Notes: generated from the sequence alone by a model not told the origin. A stretch of 64,000 bases of DNA from Bacteroidaceae bacterium (GCA_017935785.1 JAGBGU010000042.1:1-64000); one strand, 5' to 3'. Counted from the first letter of the stretch, positions 44,885 through 54,140 are shown. Program-made: numbers and translations.

Positions 44885-45559
44885 TTATAAAATTGACTCG
44901 TCCTCACCTTTCAGAATGGGCAGACACCAATGGTATTTCACGGCAAGCAGCCTAATCAGCACTACTACAAAAATACTCAGCAAGGCGTTGATCTCCGGTG
45001 TCAGTCCCATTTTATGGCACAAAATATACACCAATCCGCCCGACACGCAGGCCAAAGCATATATTTCTTTTCTGAAGATCAGAGGTATCTCGTTTATAAA
45101 CACATCACGCAACACTCCGCCAGCCGCGCCTGTTATACTCCCCATAGTAATGGCTGTCCAGTAGGGGAAACCCAGATTCAGGGTCTTTTCTATCCCGATT
45201 ACATTGAACAGGGCCAGCCCGATGGTGTCAAAAAGGAACAAGGTGTTACGTTGTCTTACCAAATGCTTGCCAAAGAGAAAGACCCAAAGGACCGCCAAGC
45301 CGCAACAGATAAAATAAATGCTGTTCGTCATCCAGAACGGATTTACGCCCAACATCAGGTCGCGGATGGTTCCTCCTCCGATGGCCGTTGCCATCCCCAC
45401 TATCCACGCGCCGAATATGTCGAACCGCTTTGCCGAGGCCAGCCGCACACCGGAGATGGCAAAAGCCATGGTGCCGACAAATTCAATACATACAAATGAG
45501 ATGGGCAGTCGCAAGGTGGTGCCCATGTCTTGCAAGACGCGCAGCAACCAGTCTGTCAT
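44885..45559 (-). CDS. TRIC/UPF0126 family membrane protein
   Basis: The 224-residue protein has about seven spans and the duplicated UPF0126 motif: FVGTMAFAISGVRLASAKRFDIFGAWIVGMATAIGGGTIRDLML and the later GLALFNVIGIEKTLNLG...GSITGAAGGVLRDVF. The family is related to trimeric intracellular cation channels; bacterial members include YadS and YicG, suggested to move ions or glycine. It is 2 bases after the dehydrogenase gene, so the two are co-translated. Confidence 0.85.
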   Translation of the reverse strand: MTDWLLRVLQDMGTTLRLPISFVCIEFVGTMAFAISGVRLASAKRFDIFGAWIVGMATAIGGGTIRDLMLGVNPFWMTNSIYFICCGLAVLWVFLFGKHLVRQRNTLFLFDTIGLALFNVIGIEKTLNLGFPYWTAITMGSITGAAGGVLRDVFINEIPLIFRKEIYALACVSGGLVYILCHKMGLTPEINALLSIFVVVLIRLLAVKYHWCLPILKGEDESIL

Positions 45560-45561
45560 AT

Positions 45562-46518
45562 TTATACCATGTTTTGGGGATTACCTTCAATGAAATGTGC
45601 TATATTCAAAGCGCAGATCTGCATCAGCCTTTCCCTTGCCTCTCTGGTGGCCCATGCAATGTGGGGGGTCAGTTGAACTCTCGGTGCAGAGAGCAAGGGA
45701 TTGTCCGCTTGTGCCGGTTCCACGGAAAGCACATCGGCGGCATATGCACCCAGCTTCCCCTGACTCAGGGCATTGGCCACTGCCGCTTCGTCAATCAGCG
45801 GGCCTCTGCCTGTATTGATCAGGATGGCATTCTTCTTCATCATGCGCAACCGATTTTCATCCACCAGATAACGGGTATCCTCCGTAAGGGGGCAATGCAG
45901 CGAAACTACGTCACTCTGCATAAAGATTTCATCCATGCCGGCCTTTTTTATATATCCGGGCAGTTCTTCCTGGCGCTTGCTTGTGTATGCCACAACCTTC
46001 ATCCCGAAAGCCTGCGCTATATTCGCCACGGCTGAGCCAATGCGTCCCAGACCAACCAGTCCCATGGTTCTGCCGGCCAGTTCAGTCAGCGGACGGTCGC
46101 AGAAGCAGAAATCTTGTGATGCCACCCATTTACCCTCATCCACAGCCTGTTGTGTATAATATGCCACATGGTTGGTCAGGTTCAGCAAATGGGAAAAGAC
46201 CATTTGGGCGACCGAGGCTGTGCTATAGGCCGGTATATTGGTCACACAGATACCCAGTTCACTTGCAGCCTCCACGTCCACCACATTGTAGCCTGTAGCC
46301 AAAACACCAATATATCGTAGTGTCTGACTGAGTCTTCTCAGCATGGCGGCATCAAGCACCACCTTATTGGTCAGCGCAATCTCTGCTCCTTCAAGCCTGT
46401 CAGCCACTTCCTCGGGACGGGTACGTTCGTAAACCACCGTCTCGCCTAATTTTTCTATGGCCGCCCAGCTCAGGTCTCCGGGATTCAGGGTAAATCCGTC
46501 CAATACAACTATCCGCAT
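45562..46518 (-). CDS. D-2-hydroxyacid dehydrogenase
   Basis: The 318-residue NAD(P)-dependent enzyme shows the Rossmann motif GLGRIG at 156-161 followed by a basic pair after TS (K181, R182), and the catalytic set Arg238 (TGRGP), Glu267 and His286 (TPHIAWATREAR). It resembles hydroxypyruvate/glyoxylate reductases or glycerate dehydrogenases. It oxidises or reduces a short D-2-hydroxyacid; the exact substrate is not visible. It starts 14 bases after the small exported protein gene. Confidence 0.9.
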   Translation of the reverse strand: MRIVVLDGFTLNPGDLSWAAIEKLGETVVYERTRPEEVADRLEGAEIALTNKVVLDAAMLRRLSQTLRYIGVLATGYNVVDVEAASELGICVTNIPAYSTASVAQMVFSHLLNLTNHVAYYTQQAVDEGKWVASQDFCFCDRPLTELAGRTMGLVGLGRIGSAVANIAQAFGMKVVAYTSKRQEELPGYIKKAGMDEIFMQSDVVSLHCPLTEDTRYLVDENRLRMMKKNAILINTGRGPLIDEAAVANALSQGKLGAYAADVLSVEPAQADNPLLSAPRVQLTPHIAWATREARERLMQICALNIAHFIEGNPQNMV

Positions 46519-46532
46519 ACGCTCGGTTCCCC

Positions 46533-46970
46533 TTATTTTGTTTCCTGGTTGCTTTCTTCCTCCCCTTTCTGCAGTACAACCGGTTCAAACACAAAGCGGC
46601 CGTTGTCCAGTACTGTCAGGGTTATTCCCTTCTTTTTCTTGTACTTGGCCAGTATCTTCTGATACTTTTTCAGCAACTGGTGTTTCTTGGGATGAAAGCT
46701 GACGGCACAGGTCATATAGGGCGACAAGCCCTGTTGTTCCAGATAGTATCGCAACTGCTCGCTATATACTGTACGGGCTTCCAGAAAACCGGTCTTTTTG
46801 TCTGTCACTGCCTTGTCCACAAACTGCAGATCGGTCACATACACTACCGAATCCATAAAGGAAGTGGCCAAGCCGTACATGTAAACTCCCGCCGGCTCCT
46901 TGGTCTTTGCGGTAACAACGCCCATTGTCATTACGCACATCGCCAGTACCGCCCACAATTTCTTCTTCAT
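46533..46970 (-). CDS. Small exported protein of unknown function
   Basis: The 145-residue product starts MKKKLWAVLAMCVMTMGVVTAKT with a signal peptide to about residue 21. The mature part contains VYMYGLATSFMDSVVYVTDLQFVD and a lysine-rich helix (HPKKHQLLKKYQKILAKYKKKKG) before a short C-terminal strand. The frame is open 14 codons further up, but the promoter at 47009-47040 puts the transcript start near 47002, supporting the start used here. I do not recognise a family. It opens the five-gene group ending at 42308. Confidence 0.7.
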   Translation of the reverse strand: MKKKLWAVLAMCVMTMGVVTAKTKEPAGVYMYGLATSFMDSVVYVTDLQFVDKAVTDKKTGFLEARTVYSEQLRYYLEQQGLSPYMTCAVSFHPKKHQLLKKYQKILAKYKKKKGITLTVLDNGRFVFEPVVLQKGEEESNQETK

Positions 46971-47008
46971 ATTGGGTCTGATTATTTTAAATTCATTAAT
47001 TATTGTAC

Positions 47009-47040
47009 GCAAATTTACAGAGTTTCCACGATATGGACAA
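47009..47040 (-). promoter_or_regulatory. Promoter of the five-gene group 46970-42308
   Basis: On the minus strand TTG (47038-47040), 20 bases, TAAATTTGC (47009-47017). It sits directly after the end of the NhaC gene. Confidence 0.72.
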
Positions 47041-47041
47041 A

Positions 47042-48466
47042 TTATCTCCTATAAATCCTATATCCCAGGGCGGCAGCCAGGATGGTCATCAGCGGACTCA
47101 GATAGCAGAAGAAACAATACGGGGCATACATCAATGTGGAAACGCCCAGTACAGAACTCTGTGTCATGCCGCAAGTGTTCCAGGGGATGAGCACGCTGGT
47201 CACGGTGGCACTGTCCTCGCAGGTGCGGCTCAACAGCCTGCTTTCGTATCCGTTGTCTTTGTAGACCGCCTGGAATATATTGCTCGTAAGGATAATGCTC
47301 AGATATTGGTCCGCACTGACCACATTCAGGAAGATACCGGTAAAGGCTGTGCCGGCCACCATGGACACAGTGCCGCGTACCATCTTAATTATGGCGTGCA
47401 TGATGCTGTCCACCATGCGCGTCACGGTCATGGCAGCGCCAAAGAGGGTAGCACACAGTATCAGCCATATCGTCCCCATCATGCCGGCCATGCCTCGCGT
47501 GGCAACCAGTTCGTTCAGTTCCTCCACGCCTGTATCTATCCCGGTGCTGCCATAAACCAGAATCATGGCGCCACGGAAACGTTGCGCCACTCCTTCGGCT
47601 GCATCTCCGGCTATATGGTCAAGCAGGCTGCCTTGCACACTCACCGCCACTGCCACACCCATCAGCGTGGCAATGAACAGCACGGCCAGTGCCGGCACAC
47701 GGCGCAGAATAAGCAGAAAGGTTACTGCCGGAACCAGTAACAGCCAGGGCGAAAGCAGGAAGGTGCCGTCCAGTGCTTCCTGTACCATGCGTATCTGCTG
47801 TACATCGGCGGCCTGGTGTGTCAGTCCCTTGGCTGTAAAGATCAGCAGCGTGACTGTCAGAGTGGGTACTGTGGTGTACATCATGTATCTGATATGCTCA
47901 AACAGAGGAGTCCCCACCGTACTGCTCGCCAGCACTGTGGTGTCGGAAAGGGGCGAAATCTTGTCCCCAAAGTAGGCCCCGCTTATCACTGCGCCGGCAA
48001 TCCATCCTTCATGGTATCCCATGGCATGGCCTATGCCCATCAGTGCCACACCGATGGTGGCCACGGTTGTCCATGACGAACCGGTCATCACGCTCACAAT
48101 GGCGCAGATAATGCACGAGCTGACCAGAAACCATTGCGGATGCATGATTTCCATGCCGTAGCAGATAAGCGTCGGCACAATGCCGCTTACCATCCAGGCG
48201 CCGCCCAGCGCGCCGATAAACAGCAGGATAAATACGGCCTGGCCTATGCCGGCAATCTTCTCCGCTATCGCCTTCTCAAAGTCCGCCCATGTTATACGGC
48301 GTGTGGACAGTCCTATACCCACACACACAGCAGAGGCTGTCAGCAATGCTATCTGGCTGGCGCCGCTCAGTGCGTCATCGCCGAACACGCCTACCACACA
48401 AGCAATGAGTGCCACCAGTAAGACCAGTGGCACACATGCAACCCATAAGGGAGGGTATTCTTTCAT
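47042..48466 (-). CDS. nhaC: NhaC-family Na+/H+ antiporter
   Basis: The 474-residue membrane protein has about 11-12 spans and the NhaC core motif SVMTGSSWTTVATIGVALMGIGHAMGY followed by GAYFGDKISPLSDTTVLASS and later VVSADQYLSIILTSNIF. It exchanges sodium for protons at the inner membrane. It follows the POT transporter gene by 14 bases; sodium extrusion could balance ion flow from the neighbouring proton-driven transporter, but this is an inference. Confidence 0.9.
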   Translation of the reverse strand: MKEYPPLWVACVPLVLLVALIACVVGVFGDDALSGASQIALLTASAVCVGIGLSTRRITWADFEKAIAEKIAGIGQAVFILLFIGALGGAWMVSGIVPTLICYGMEIMHPQWFLVSSCIICAIVSVMTGSSWTTVATIGVALMGIGHAMGYHEGWIAGAVISGAYFGDKISPLSDTTVLASSTVGTPLFEHIRYMMYTTVPTLTVTLLIFTAKGLTHQAADVQQIRMVQEALDGTFLLSPWLLLVPAVTFLLILRRVPALAVLFIATLMGVAVAVSVQGSLLDHIAGDAAEGVAQRFRGAMILVYGSTGIDTGVEELNELVATRGMAGMMGTIWLILCATLFGAAMTVTRMVDSIMHAIIKMVRGTVSMVAGTAFTGIFLNVVSADQYLSIILTSNIFQAVYKDNGYESRLLSRTCEDSATVTSVLIPWNTCGMTQSSVLGVSTLMYAPYCFFCYLSPLMTILAAALGYRIYRR

Positions 48467-48480
48467 TTTCTGTCGTAATA

Positions 48481-50067
48481 TCAGCTTACCTTGTTAAGCT
48501 TCTTGATGATGGAGAAGATGAACAGGGCAGCCAGCAGGCAGATTACCATCAGCGTTCCCCATACGATGGTCAGGTCCATACCCCACATATGGCCGGGGAT
48601 ACTTACCAGTTTGTTTCCGATAGCGGTGGCTACGAACCATCCGCCCATCATCATACCCTTGTATTTGTTGGGGGCCACCTTGGTCACGAATGAAATGCCG
48701 ATGGGGCTGAGCAGCAGCTCGGCAAAGGTCAGGATCAGATAAGCGTTCACCAGCAGAGAGGGTGAGAGGTCGGCTACATGAGTGTGCTTTGCAGCGTCTG
48801 CCAAAGGCTGGCCTACAGAGCATACGGTAAGCATCAGATAAGCGGCTGCAGCCACGAGCATACCAAGTCCGATCTTTACAGGGGCCTTGGGCTCCTTGCC
48901 CTTCTTGCCGAGCCATCCGAACAGCGCAATGCTGATGGGAGTCAGCATCACCACGAAGCAGGCGTTGAAATGCTGGTAGATGGGAGCGCTCAGCTGGGTC
49001 TCGATGCCGGGAGCGGGAATCATATTGTACAGGAAGAAAATGCTGACGATGATCATCACTGCAGAAAGGATTCTGGGAAGTCCCTTGGTCTGGAAGATAC
49101 CGAAGGCACCATATACAATAAAGATACCGGCCAGAAGGTTGCGCACGTCAAACAACATGCTGGCAATGCCGGTTGAGGTTGTGGCGGTGTATTCGTCTGC
49201 AAACCAGGTCAGTGTCAGTCCGTTCTGGTGGAAGGCCATCCAGAAGAAGATTACCACGGCAAATACCAGACACAGACATATGATACGTTCCTTGGTGTCG
49301 TTCTCAGCGGGAAGAGTGGCTTCTTCCACGTTTGCGCTGTTCTTGGCTTCAACGGCCTTCTTGGGGGTGCTGATTACATGGGCATAGGTCTTGCGGCCCA
49401 GGAAATAGATAAGGATAGAAGCGATTACGCTCACACAAGCCACGGCAAAGGCAAAGTGGTAAGAGTCTGCCTTAGAGTAGTTCAGAGATGTCTGCGCCCA
49501 ATCCATTACGGTAATGGCGGCGGTGGGGGCAAACAAGGCGCCCACGTTAATGGCCATATAGAACAATGAGAAACCGCTGTCGCGTTTGTCTGCAAACTCA
49601 GGAGTATTGTACAGGTCGCCTACCATTACCTGCAGGTTACCCTTGAACAGACCGGTTCCGAGCGATACGAATAACAGACCGGCAACCATGGCCACAAGAG
49701 CGGGGTTTGAGCCGCCCAATGGGATGGACAGGATAAGATAGCCCAGGAACATGATCAGGATGCCGATGACTACCATCTTGCTGTAGCCGTACTTGTCGGC
49801 AAGGATACCGCCCAGCAAAGGCAGCAGGTACACGAAGAACAGGAATGTGGAGAAGGTCTCTGAGGCCCAGCCGGCATCAAATCCGAAATTGTCGCCTAAG
49901 AACAGTACGAATACGGCCAGCATGGTATAATAGCCGAAACGTTCACCTGTATTGGCAAGCGCCAATGTCCATAAACCCTTTGGCTGTCCCTTGTACGAGA
50001 GTAACAGGAAACAGGCCCAAATTGCAAACAGCCCAACAATCAGTGGGGTCGATAATTGTTCAAACAT
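48481..50067 (-). CDS. POT-family proton-coupled peptide transporter
   Basis: The 528-residue protein has about 12-14 spans. The PTR2 signatures are clear: NTGERFGYYTMLAVFVLFL (E-R-F-x-Y type motif on helix 1), LGGILADKYGYSKMVVIGI, and SLGTGLFKGNLQVMVGDLY (the GTG-x2-K-x-N motif). A charged cytoplasmic loop at about 235-260 separates the halves. It takes up di- and tripeptides with protons. It is the first gene of the pair with nhaC. Confidence 0.92.
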   Translation of the reverse strand: MFEQLSTPLIVGLFAIWACFLLLSYKGQPKGLWTLALANTGERFGYYTMLAVFVLFLGDNFGFDAGWASETFSTFLFFVYLLPLLGGILADKYGYSKMVVIGILIMFLGYLILSIPLGGSNPALVAMVAGLLFVSLGTGLFKGNLQVMVGDLYNTPEFADKRDSGFSLFYMAINVGALFAPTAAITVMDWAQTSLNYSKADSYHFAFAVACVSVIASILIYFLGRKTYAHVISTPKKAVEAKNSANVEEATLPAENDTKERIICLCLVFAVVIFFWMAFHQNGLTLTWFADEYTATTSTGIASMLFDVRNLLAGIFIVYGAFGIFQTKGLPRILSAVMIIVSIFFLYNMIPAPGIETQLSAPIYQHFNACFVVMLTPISIALFGWLGKKGKEPKAPVKIGLGMLVAAAAYLMLTVCSVGQPLADAAKHTHVADLSPSLLVNAYLILTFAELLLSPIGISFVTKVAPNKYKGMMMGGWFVATAIGNKLVSIPGHMWGMDLTIVWGTLMVICLLAALFIFSIIKKLNKVS

Positions 50068-50137
50068 AGATAGAATTTAATTTAGATATTGATTTGTTAT
50101 TTATTGCAAAAAATTGATATAAATTAATTAATTCGGC

Positions 50138-50146
50138 ACAAAGATA
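50138..50146 (-). promoter_or_regulatory. -7 element of the peptide transporter gene
   Basis: Reads TATCTTTGT on the minus strand, about 70 bases before the start codon. No matching TTG is seen upstream. Confidence 0.5.
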
Positions 50147-50188
50147 GCTAAAAATAATGAAACCGAGACCCCTTAGTGGTTTTTTTCG

Positions 50189-50197
50189 TAATTTTGC
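50189..50197 (+). promoter_or_regulatory. -7 element of the SulP gene
   Basis: TAATTTTGC, with the likely transcript start near 50204. The SulP frame is open back to 50157, upstream of this element, so the start at 50241 is preferred. Confidence 0.6.
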
Positions 50198-50240
50198 AGC
50201 CTATATTTTAAACATATACAGAATACAAAGCAGAATCACG

Positions 50241-51983
50241 ATGAAAGGATTTGGTTTGAAGCCCTCATTGATAGACAGTTTGAGGGGATACAGTCGCGAA
50301 GTGTTCATGAAAGACCTCATGGCCGGTATTATTGTGGGTATTGTGGCACTCCCGCTTGCCATTGCGTTTGGAATTGCCAGTGGCGTTACGCCCGAGAAGG
50401 GCATCATCACGGCCATAATAGCCGGTTTTATCATTTCGTTCCTTGGCGGATCAAAAGTGCAGATTGGCGGCCCCACCGGTGCTTTCATTGTCATCATTTA
50501 CGGTATTGTCAACAATCCCGAATACGGTCTGAAGGGTCTGCTCATCGCCACCCTTTTGGCTGGTGTCATTCTGGTGGCGCTCGGCGCTTTCCGCCTGGGT
50601 GCGCTCATCAAGTTCATCCCCTACCCTATCATCGTGGGCTTTACGGCGGGTATAGCCGTTACCATCTTCACCACCCAGATGGGCGACATCCTGGGACTGA
50701 CGGAAGAGGCCGTTGCCGAGACAGGCGAGATTATCCGTATTCCCCTGAAAACGCCGGGCGACTTCGTAGGCAAGTGGATTTGTTATGCACGCAATATCTC
50801 CACGTTCAACCTTTGGAACTTCATTGTGGCCATCGGCAGTCTGCTGCTCATCATCTTCACGCCCATGCTCACGCGCCGTATTCCTGTGCTTAACAAGATT
50901 CCAGGCTCGCTCTACGGCATTCTGGTGGGCACGTTGGCCGTGCTTGTGCTGAAGGAGCATTTTGGCATCACAGGCATAGATACCATCGGCGACCGCTTCC
51001 ACATCCAGTCACAACTGCCTGATATGGTTGTCCCTGAAATCACCTTTGAGCTCATCCAGAAACTCATGCCCGTGGCCTTTACCATTGCCATTCTGGGCGC
51101 CATTGAGAGTCTGCTCAGTGCCGCGGTGGCCGACGGTGTTACCGGTGACAAGCACAACAGCAACATGGAACTTATAGCCCAGGGTGTGGCCAATATCATT
51201 ACTCCGTTGTTTGGCGGTATTCCCGCCACCGGTGCCATTGCACGCACCATGACCAACATCAACAACGGCGGACGCACTCCTGTGGCTGGCATCATCCATG
51301 CCTTAGTGCTCCTGCTTATCCTGCTCATTCTCATGCCTTATGCGGAGTATATCCCCATGGCCAGCCTTGCGGCCGTACTGGTCATCGTCAGCTATAACAT
51401 GAGCGGATGGCGCACGCTGAAGAATCTGATGCACAATCCCAAAAGCGACATCCTGGTACTGCTCATCACCTTCTTCCTCACCGTCATCTTCGACCTCACC
51501 ATCGCCATTGAGGTGGGTCTGGTAACTGCTTGCGCCCTCTTTATGAAGCGTATTATGGAAACCACGGAAATCAGCGTCATCAGCAACGAGATCAACCCCG
51601 GCGATGAGATGGGTCTTAGCCACACGCACGACAGCCTCTCCATTCCCGAAGGTTGTGCCGTATATGAAATCAACGGTCCTTTCTTCTTCGGTATCGCCAA
51701 CAAGTTCGACGAACTGCAGGCCAACATCGGCCATGAGAAGCCTCGCGTGCGTATCATCCGTATGCGCAAGGTACCTTTTATTGATTCAACGGGCATTCAC
51801 AATCTTACCAATCTTATCCGTATGAATCAGGAGGACGGCATCCATGTCATCCTTTCCGGTGTCAGCCCCAAACTGAACAAGCAGCTTGAGAAGGCGCGTT
51901 TCTACAACCTTATCGCCCCTGATCACATCTGCCCTCATATTGACATCGCTTTGGAAAAGGCCCGCGAGTTTTTGGGTAAGTAA
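50241..51983 (+). CDS. SulP-family anion transporter with STAS domain
   Basis: The 580-residue protein starts MKGFGLKPSLIDSLRGYSREVFMKDLMAGIIVGIVALPLAIAFGIASG, the SulP opening, with about 12-14 spans and IGGPTGAFIVIIYGI as the helix 3 anion-site motif. The C-terminal STAS domain spans about 470-577 (VYEINGPFFFGIANKF and RKVPFIDSTGIHNL). It moves an anion such as sulfate or bicarbonate. The STAS serine region is DST, as in anti-sigma-antagonist-like folds. It is monocistronic, with its own promoter and a strong terminator. Confidence 0.92.
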   Translation: MKGFGLKPSLIDSLRGYSREVFMKDLMAGIIVGIVALPLAIAFGIASGVTPEKGIITAIIAGFIISFLGGSKVQIGGPTGAFIVIIYGIVNNPEYGLKGLLIATLLAGVILVALGAFRLGALIKFIPYPIIVGFTAGIAVTIFTTQMGDILGLTEEAVAETGEIIRIPLKTPGDFVGKWICYARNISTFNLWNFIVAIGSLLLIIFTPMLTRRIPVLNKIPGSLYGILVGTLAVLVLKEHFGITGIDTIGDRFHIQSQLPDMVVPEITFELIQKLMPVAFTIAILGAIESLLSAAVADGVTGDKHNSNMELIAQGVANIITPLFGGIPATGAIARTMTNINNGGRTPVAGIIHALVLLLILLILMPYAEYIPMASLAAVLVIVSYNMSGWRTLKNLMHNPKSDILVLLITFFLTVIFDLTIAIEVGLVTACALFMKRIMETTEISVISNEINPGDEMGLSHTHDSLSIPEGCAVYEINGPFFFGIANKFDELQANIGHEKPRVRIIRMRKVPFIDSTGIHNLTNLIRMNQEDGIHVILSGVSPKLNKQLEKARFYNLIAPDHICPHIDIALEKAREFLGK

Positions 51984-52009
51984 AGCACGTTTGGTTCAAG
52001 ATAGCGAAT

Positions 52010-52047
52010 ACAGTAGGGAAGCATTCAGTTTCCCTACTGTTTTTTTG
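52010..52047 (+). terminator. Rho-independent terminator after the SulP gene
   Basis: ACAGTAGGGAA (52010-52020) pairs with TTCCCTACTGT (52030-52040), followed by seven T. Confidence 0.9.
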
Positions 52048-52143
52048 TCGCTAAATAATACCATCTTGAAAATGTTGTCAGATATAAGTAAAATTGTTTT
52101 TTGGCTTAACTGAAAATGTTTTTTGTGTGCAGTAAGATTGTTG

Positions 52144-52227
52144 TTCCAGCGGCTGGAATATGTATTTCAGCTGCTGAAATACATGTTTCACGAGCTGAAA
52201 TATATGTTTCAGCAGCTGAAACAAAAC
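52144..52227. repeat. Four phased 21-bp palindromic repeats (copy 2)
   Basis: Units begin at 52144, 52165, 52186 and 52207, the same four-unit arrangement as at 20723-20806. The third unit has CACGAGCTGAAA, matching the deviant CATGAGCTGAAA of the third unit in copy 1, so the array was copied as a whole. Flanks also match. It ends about 100 bases before the first REP-like unit. Confidence 0.85.
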
Positions 52228-52326
52228 TTTTACCACAGAGAAAAAACTTTTATAGCACTGTCCTGCAACAATTTAAGCACTATGTTTCAAAATTGTTCCA
52301 ATAGTGCTGCTTTTTGCGCATTAAAT

Positions 52327-52890
52327 TTGCCGTTTCGCGTCTTTCAGACGCCAGGGAATGGTGGACGCCATTTTTTCCACGGGTTCAAGAACCCGCGGCT
52401 ATTCGCCTTCGGCCTCGCGTCTTTCAGACGCCTATTGCTTCTTTTAAGAGAATCTTTTTAAAAGACTCACAACTATGGGAAACCGTCTGGAAGACGGGAA
52501 GTTGAATAGCCGCGGACTTTTAAGTCCGTGGAATATGAAACGCCACAACGATAAAGCCGTCTGGAAGACGGGAAATTAAATGCCGCGGGACTTTTAAGTC
52601 CCCGGATAAGTTGCCGTTTCGCGTCTTTCAGACGCCAGGGAATGGTGGGCGCCATTTCTGTCCACGGGTTCAAGAACCCGCGGCTATTTGCCTTCGGCTT
52701 CGCGTCTTTCAGACGCCTATTTTCTTATCATTCGAGAAAATTTTGTTAAGTCACCAATTACAGAAAACCGTCTGGAAGACGGGAAGTTAAATAGCCGCGG
52801 ACTTTTAAGTCCGTGGAACATGAAACGCCACAGCTATAAAGCCGTCTGGAAGACGGGAAAATGAATACCGCGGGACTTTCAAGTCCCCGG
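52327..52890. repeat. REP-like units upstream of the transposase (direct, inverted, direct, inverted)
   Basis: Direct units lie at 52327-52435 and 52611-52720, inverted units at 52481-52605 and 52766-52890. A direct unit has GCGTCTTTCAGACGC, then a CCACGGGTT/AACCCGCGG hairpin, then GCGTCTTTCAGACGC. The inverted unit is roughly its reverse complement: CCGTCTGGAAGACGG, a CCGCGGACTT/AAGTCCGTGG hairpin, a second CCGTCTGGAAGACGG, and a final CCGCGGGACTT/AAGTCCCCGG hairpin. AT-rich spacers of about 45 bases lie between direct and following inverted units. No gene is seen between 51984 and 52997. Confidence 0.88.
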
Positions 52891-52945
52891 AAAACTCAAA
52901 ATATCATAAATCTTATACTGATTCTAACAATATTTCACATAATAT

Positions 52946-52978
52946 TTGTTTTGTTTGACTTAAAAACACTAACTTTGT
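52946..52978 (+). promoter_or_regulatory. Promoter of the transposase gene
   Basis: TTG at 52946-52948, 21 bases, TAACTTTGT at 52970-52978, 19 bases before the start codon. It indicates the gene can be expressed on its own. Confidence 0.65.
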
Positions 52979-52997
52979 CAAACACACACAGACAATC

Positions 52998-53441
52998 ATG
53001 AGTTTCACACAATCCGTCTACCACATAGTCTTTAGCACAAAACGCCGCAAGACTGTCATTAAAGAATCATGCGAACGCGAAGTCTACAAAGTCCTATATG
53101 ACCTCATGACAAACCAAGGCGCTCATGTTTATCGTATTGGAGGAATGCCAGACCATGTACATATCCTTGCCGACATTGGTGCAAGAAATGCATTATCGGA
53201 TTTCGTAAAAAAGCTCAAACAAGAATCAAGTTTTCTCATTGCAAGACATCCAGAGCTTCGATTATGGGAAGGATGGGAAGAAGGATATTCTGCTTTCACA
53301 TATTCAGCAAAGGATATCAAGGCGGTAACGGAATATATCTCAAAGCAAAAGGAACATCACAAAAGGGTGTCGTTTATTGAAGAATATCGTGCGTGGTTGA
53401 TTGAGATGGGCATCTCGCCCGATGTCCCGTATTTTCCATAG
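52998..53441 (+). CDS. IS200-like single-tyrosine transposase, RAYT type
   Basis: The 147-residue Y1 transposase starts MSFTQSVYHIVFSTKRRKTVI and keeps the family's active site: the HUH pair His53-Val-His55 in PDHVHIL, and the catalytic Tyr113 in VTEYISKQKEHH. It looks intact. Enzymes of this family cut single-stranded DNA next to hairpins. Here the gene is flanked on both sides by many copies of the same palindromic units, which is the setting of REP-associated tyrosine transposases, and not by one left and one right end as in a simple IS200. A direct-type unit begins immediately after its stop codon. Confidence 0.85.
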   Translation: MSFTQSVYHIVFSTKRRKTVIKESCEREVYKVLYDLMTNQGAHVYRIGGMPDHVHILADIGARNALSDFVKKLKQESSFLIARHPELRLWEGWEEGYSAFTYSAKDIKAVTEYISKQKEHHKRVSFIEEYRAWLIEMGISPDVPYFP

Positions 53442-54140
53442 TTGCCGTTTCGCGTCTTTGCAGACGCCTGGGAATGATGAAAGCCATTTCTATTCCACGG
53501 GTTTAAAAACCCGCGGCTATTCGCCTTCGGCTTCGCGTCTTTCAGACGCCTATTTTCTTATCATTCGAGAATATTTTGTTAAGCTCGCGGCTATGGAAAA
53601 CCGACTGGAAGAGGAGAAACGACAATATTCTCCATTGTCTAACATCTTTCTACGCTTCTTTTACAATCAATAGATGTTAAGCGTGAAACCGTCTAGAAGA
53701 CAGGAAAATGAATACCGCGGGACTTTCAAGTCCCCGGATAAGTTGCTGTTTCGCGTCTTTCAGACGCCAGGGAATGATGGACGCTATTTCTATTCCACGG
53801 GTTCAAGAACCCGCGGCTATTTGCCTTCGGCCTCGCGTCTTTCAGACGCCTATTGCTTCTTTTAAGAGAATCTTTTTAAAAAACTCACAACTATGGAAAA
53901 CCGTCTGGAAGACGGGAAGTTGAATAGCCGCGGGTTTTTAAACCCGTGGAACATGAAACGCCACAACAATAAAGCCGTCTGGAAGACGGGAAAATGAATA
54001 CCGCGGGACTTTCAAGTCCCCGGATAAGTTACCGTTTCGTGTCTTTGCAGACGCCTGGGAATGATGAACGCCATTTCTATTCCACGGGTTTAAAAACCCG
54101 CGGCTATTAGCCTTCGGCCTCGCGTCTTTCAGACGCCTAT
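53442..54140. repeat. REP-like units downstream of the transposase
   Basis: Direct units lie at 53442-53553, 53743-53853 and 54029-54140. An intact inverted unit lies at 53899-54023. A half inverted unit lies at 53687-53737 and a decayed hairpin near 53599-53614. The pair 53743-54023 is a near copy of 52327-52605, with paired base changes that keep the central stem (GGACTT/AAGTCC against GGGTTT/AAACCC). From 54141 to 54342 I see only an AT-rich stretch (TATATATTATATATAATGTATA near 54222) and no gene. Confidence 0.88.

Noticed and set aside
53401..53923. Open frames downstream of the transposase (LQTPGNDE..., RVFQTP...)
   Set aside because: They are reading frames through REP-like units, not proteins.
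52327..54140. CRISPR array
   Set aside because: Units are palindromic, about 110-125 bp, alternate in orientation and have similar rather than unique spacers; no cas genes are present.
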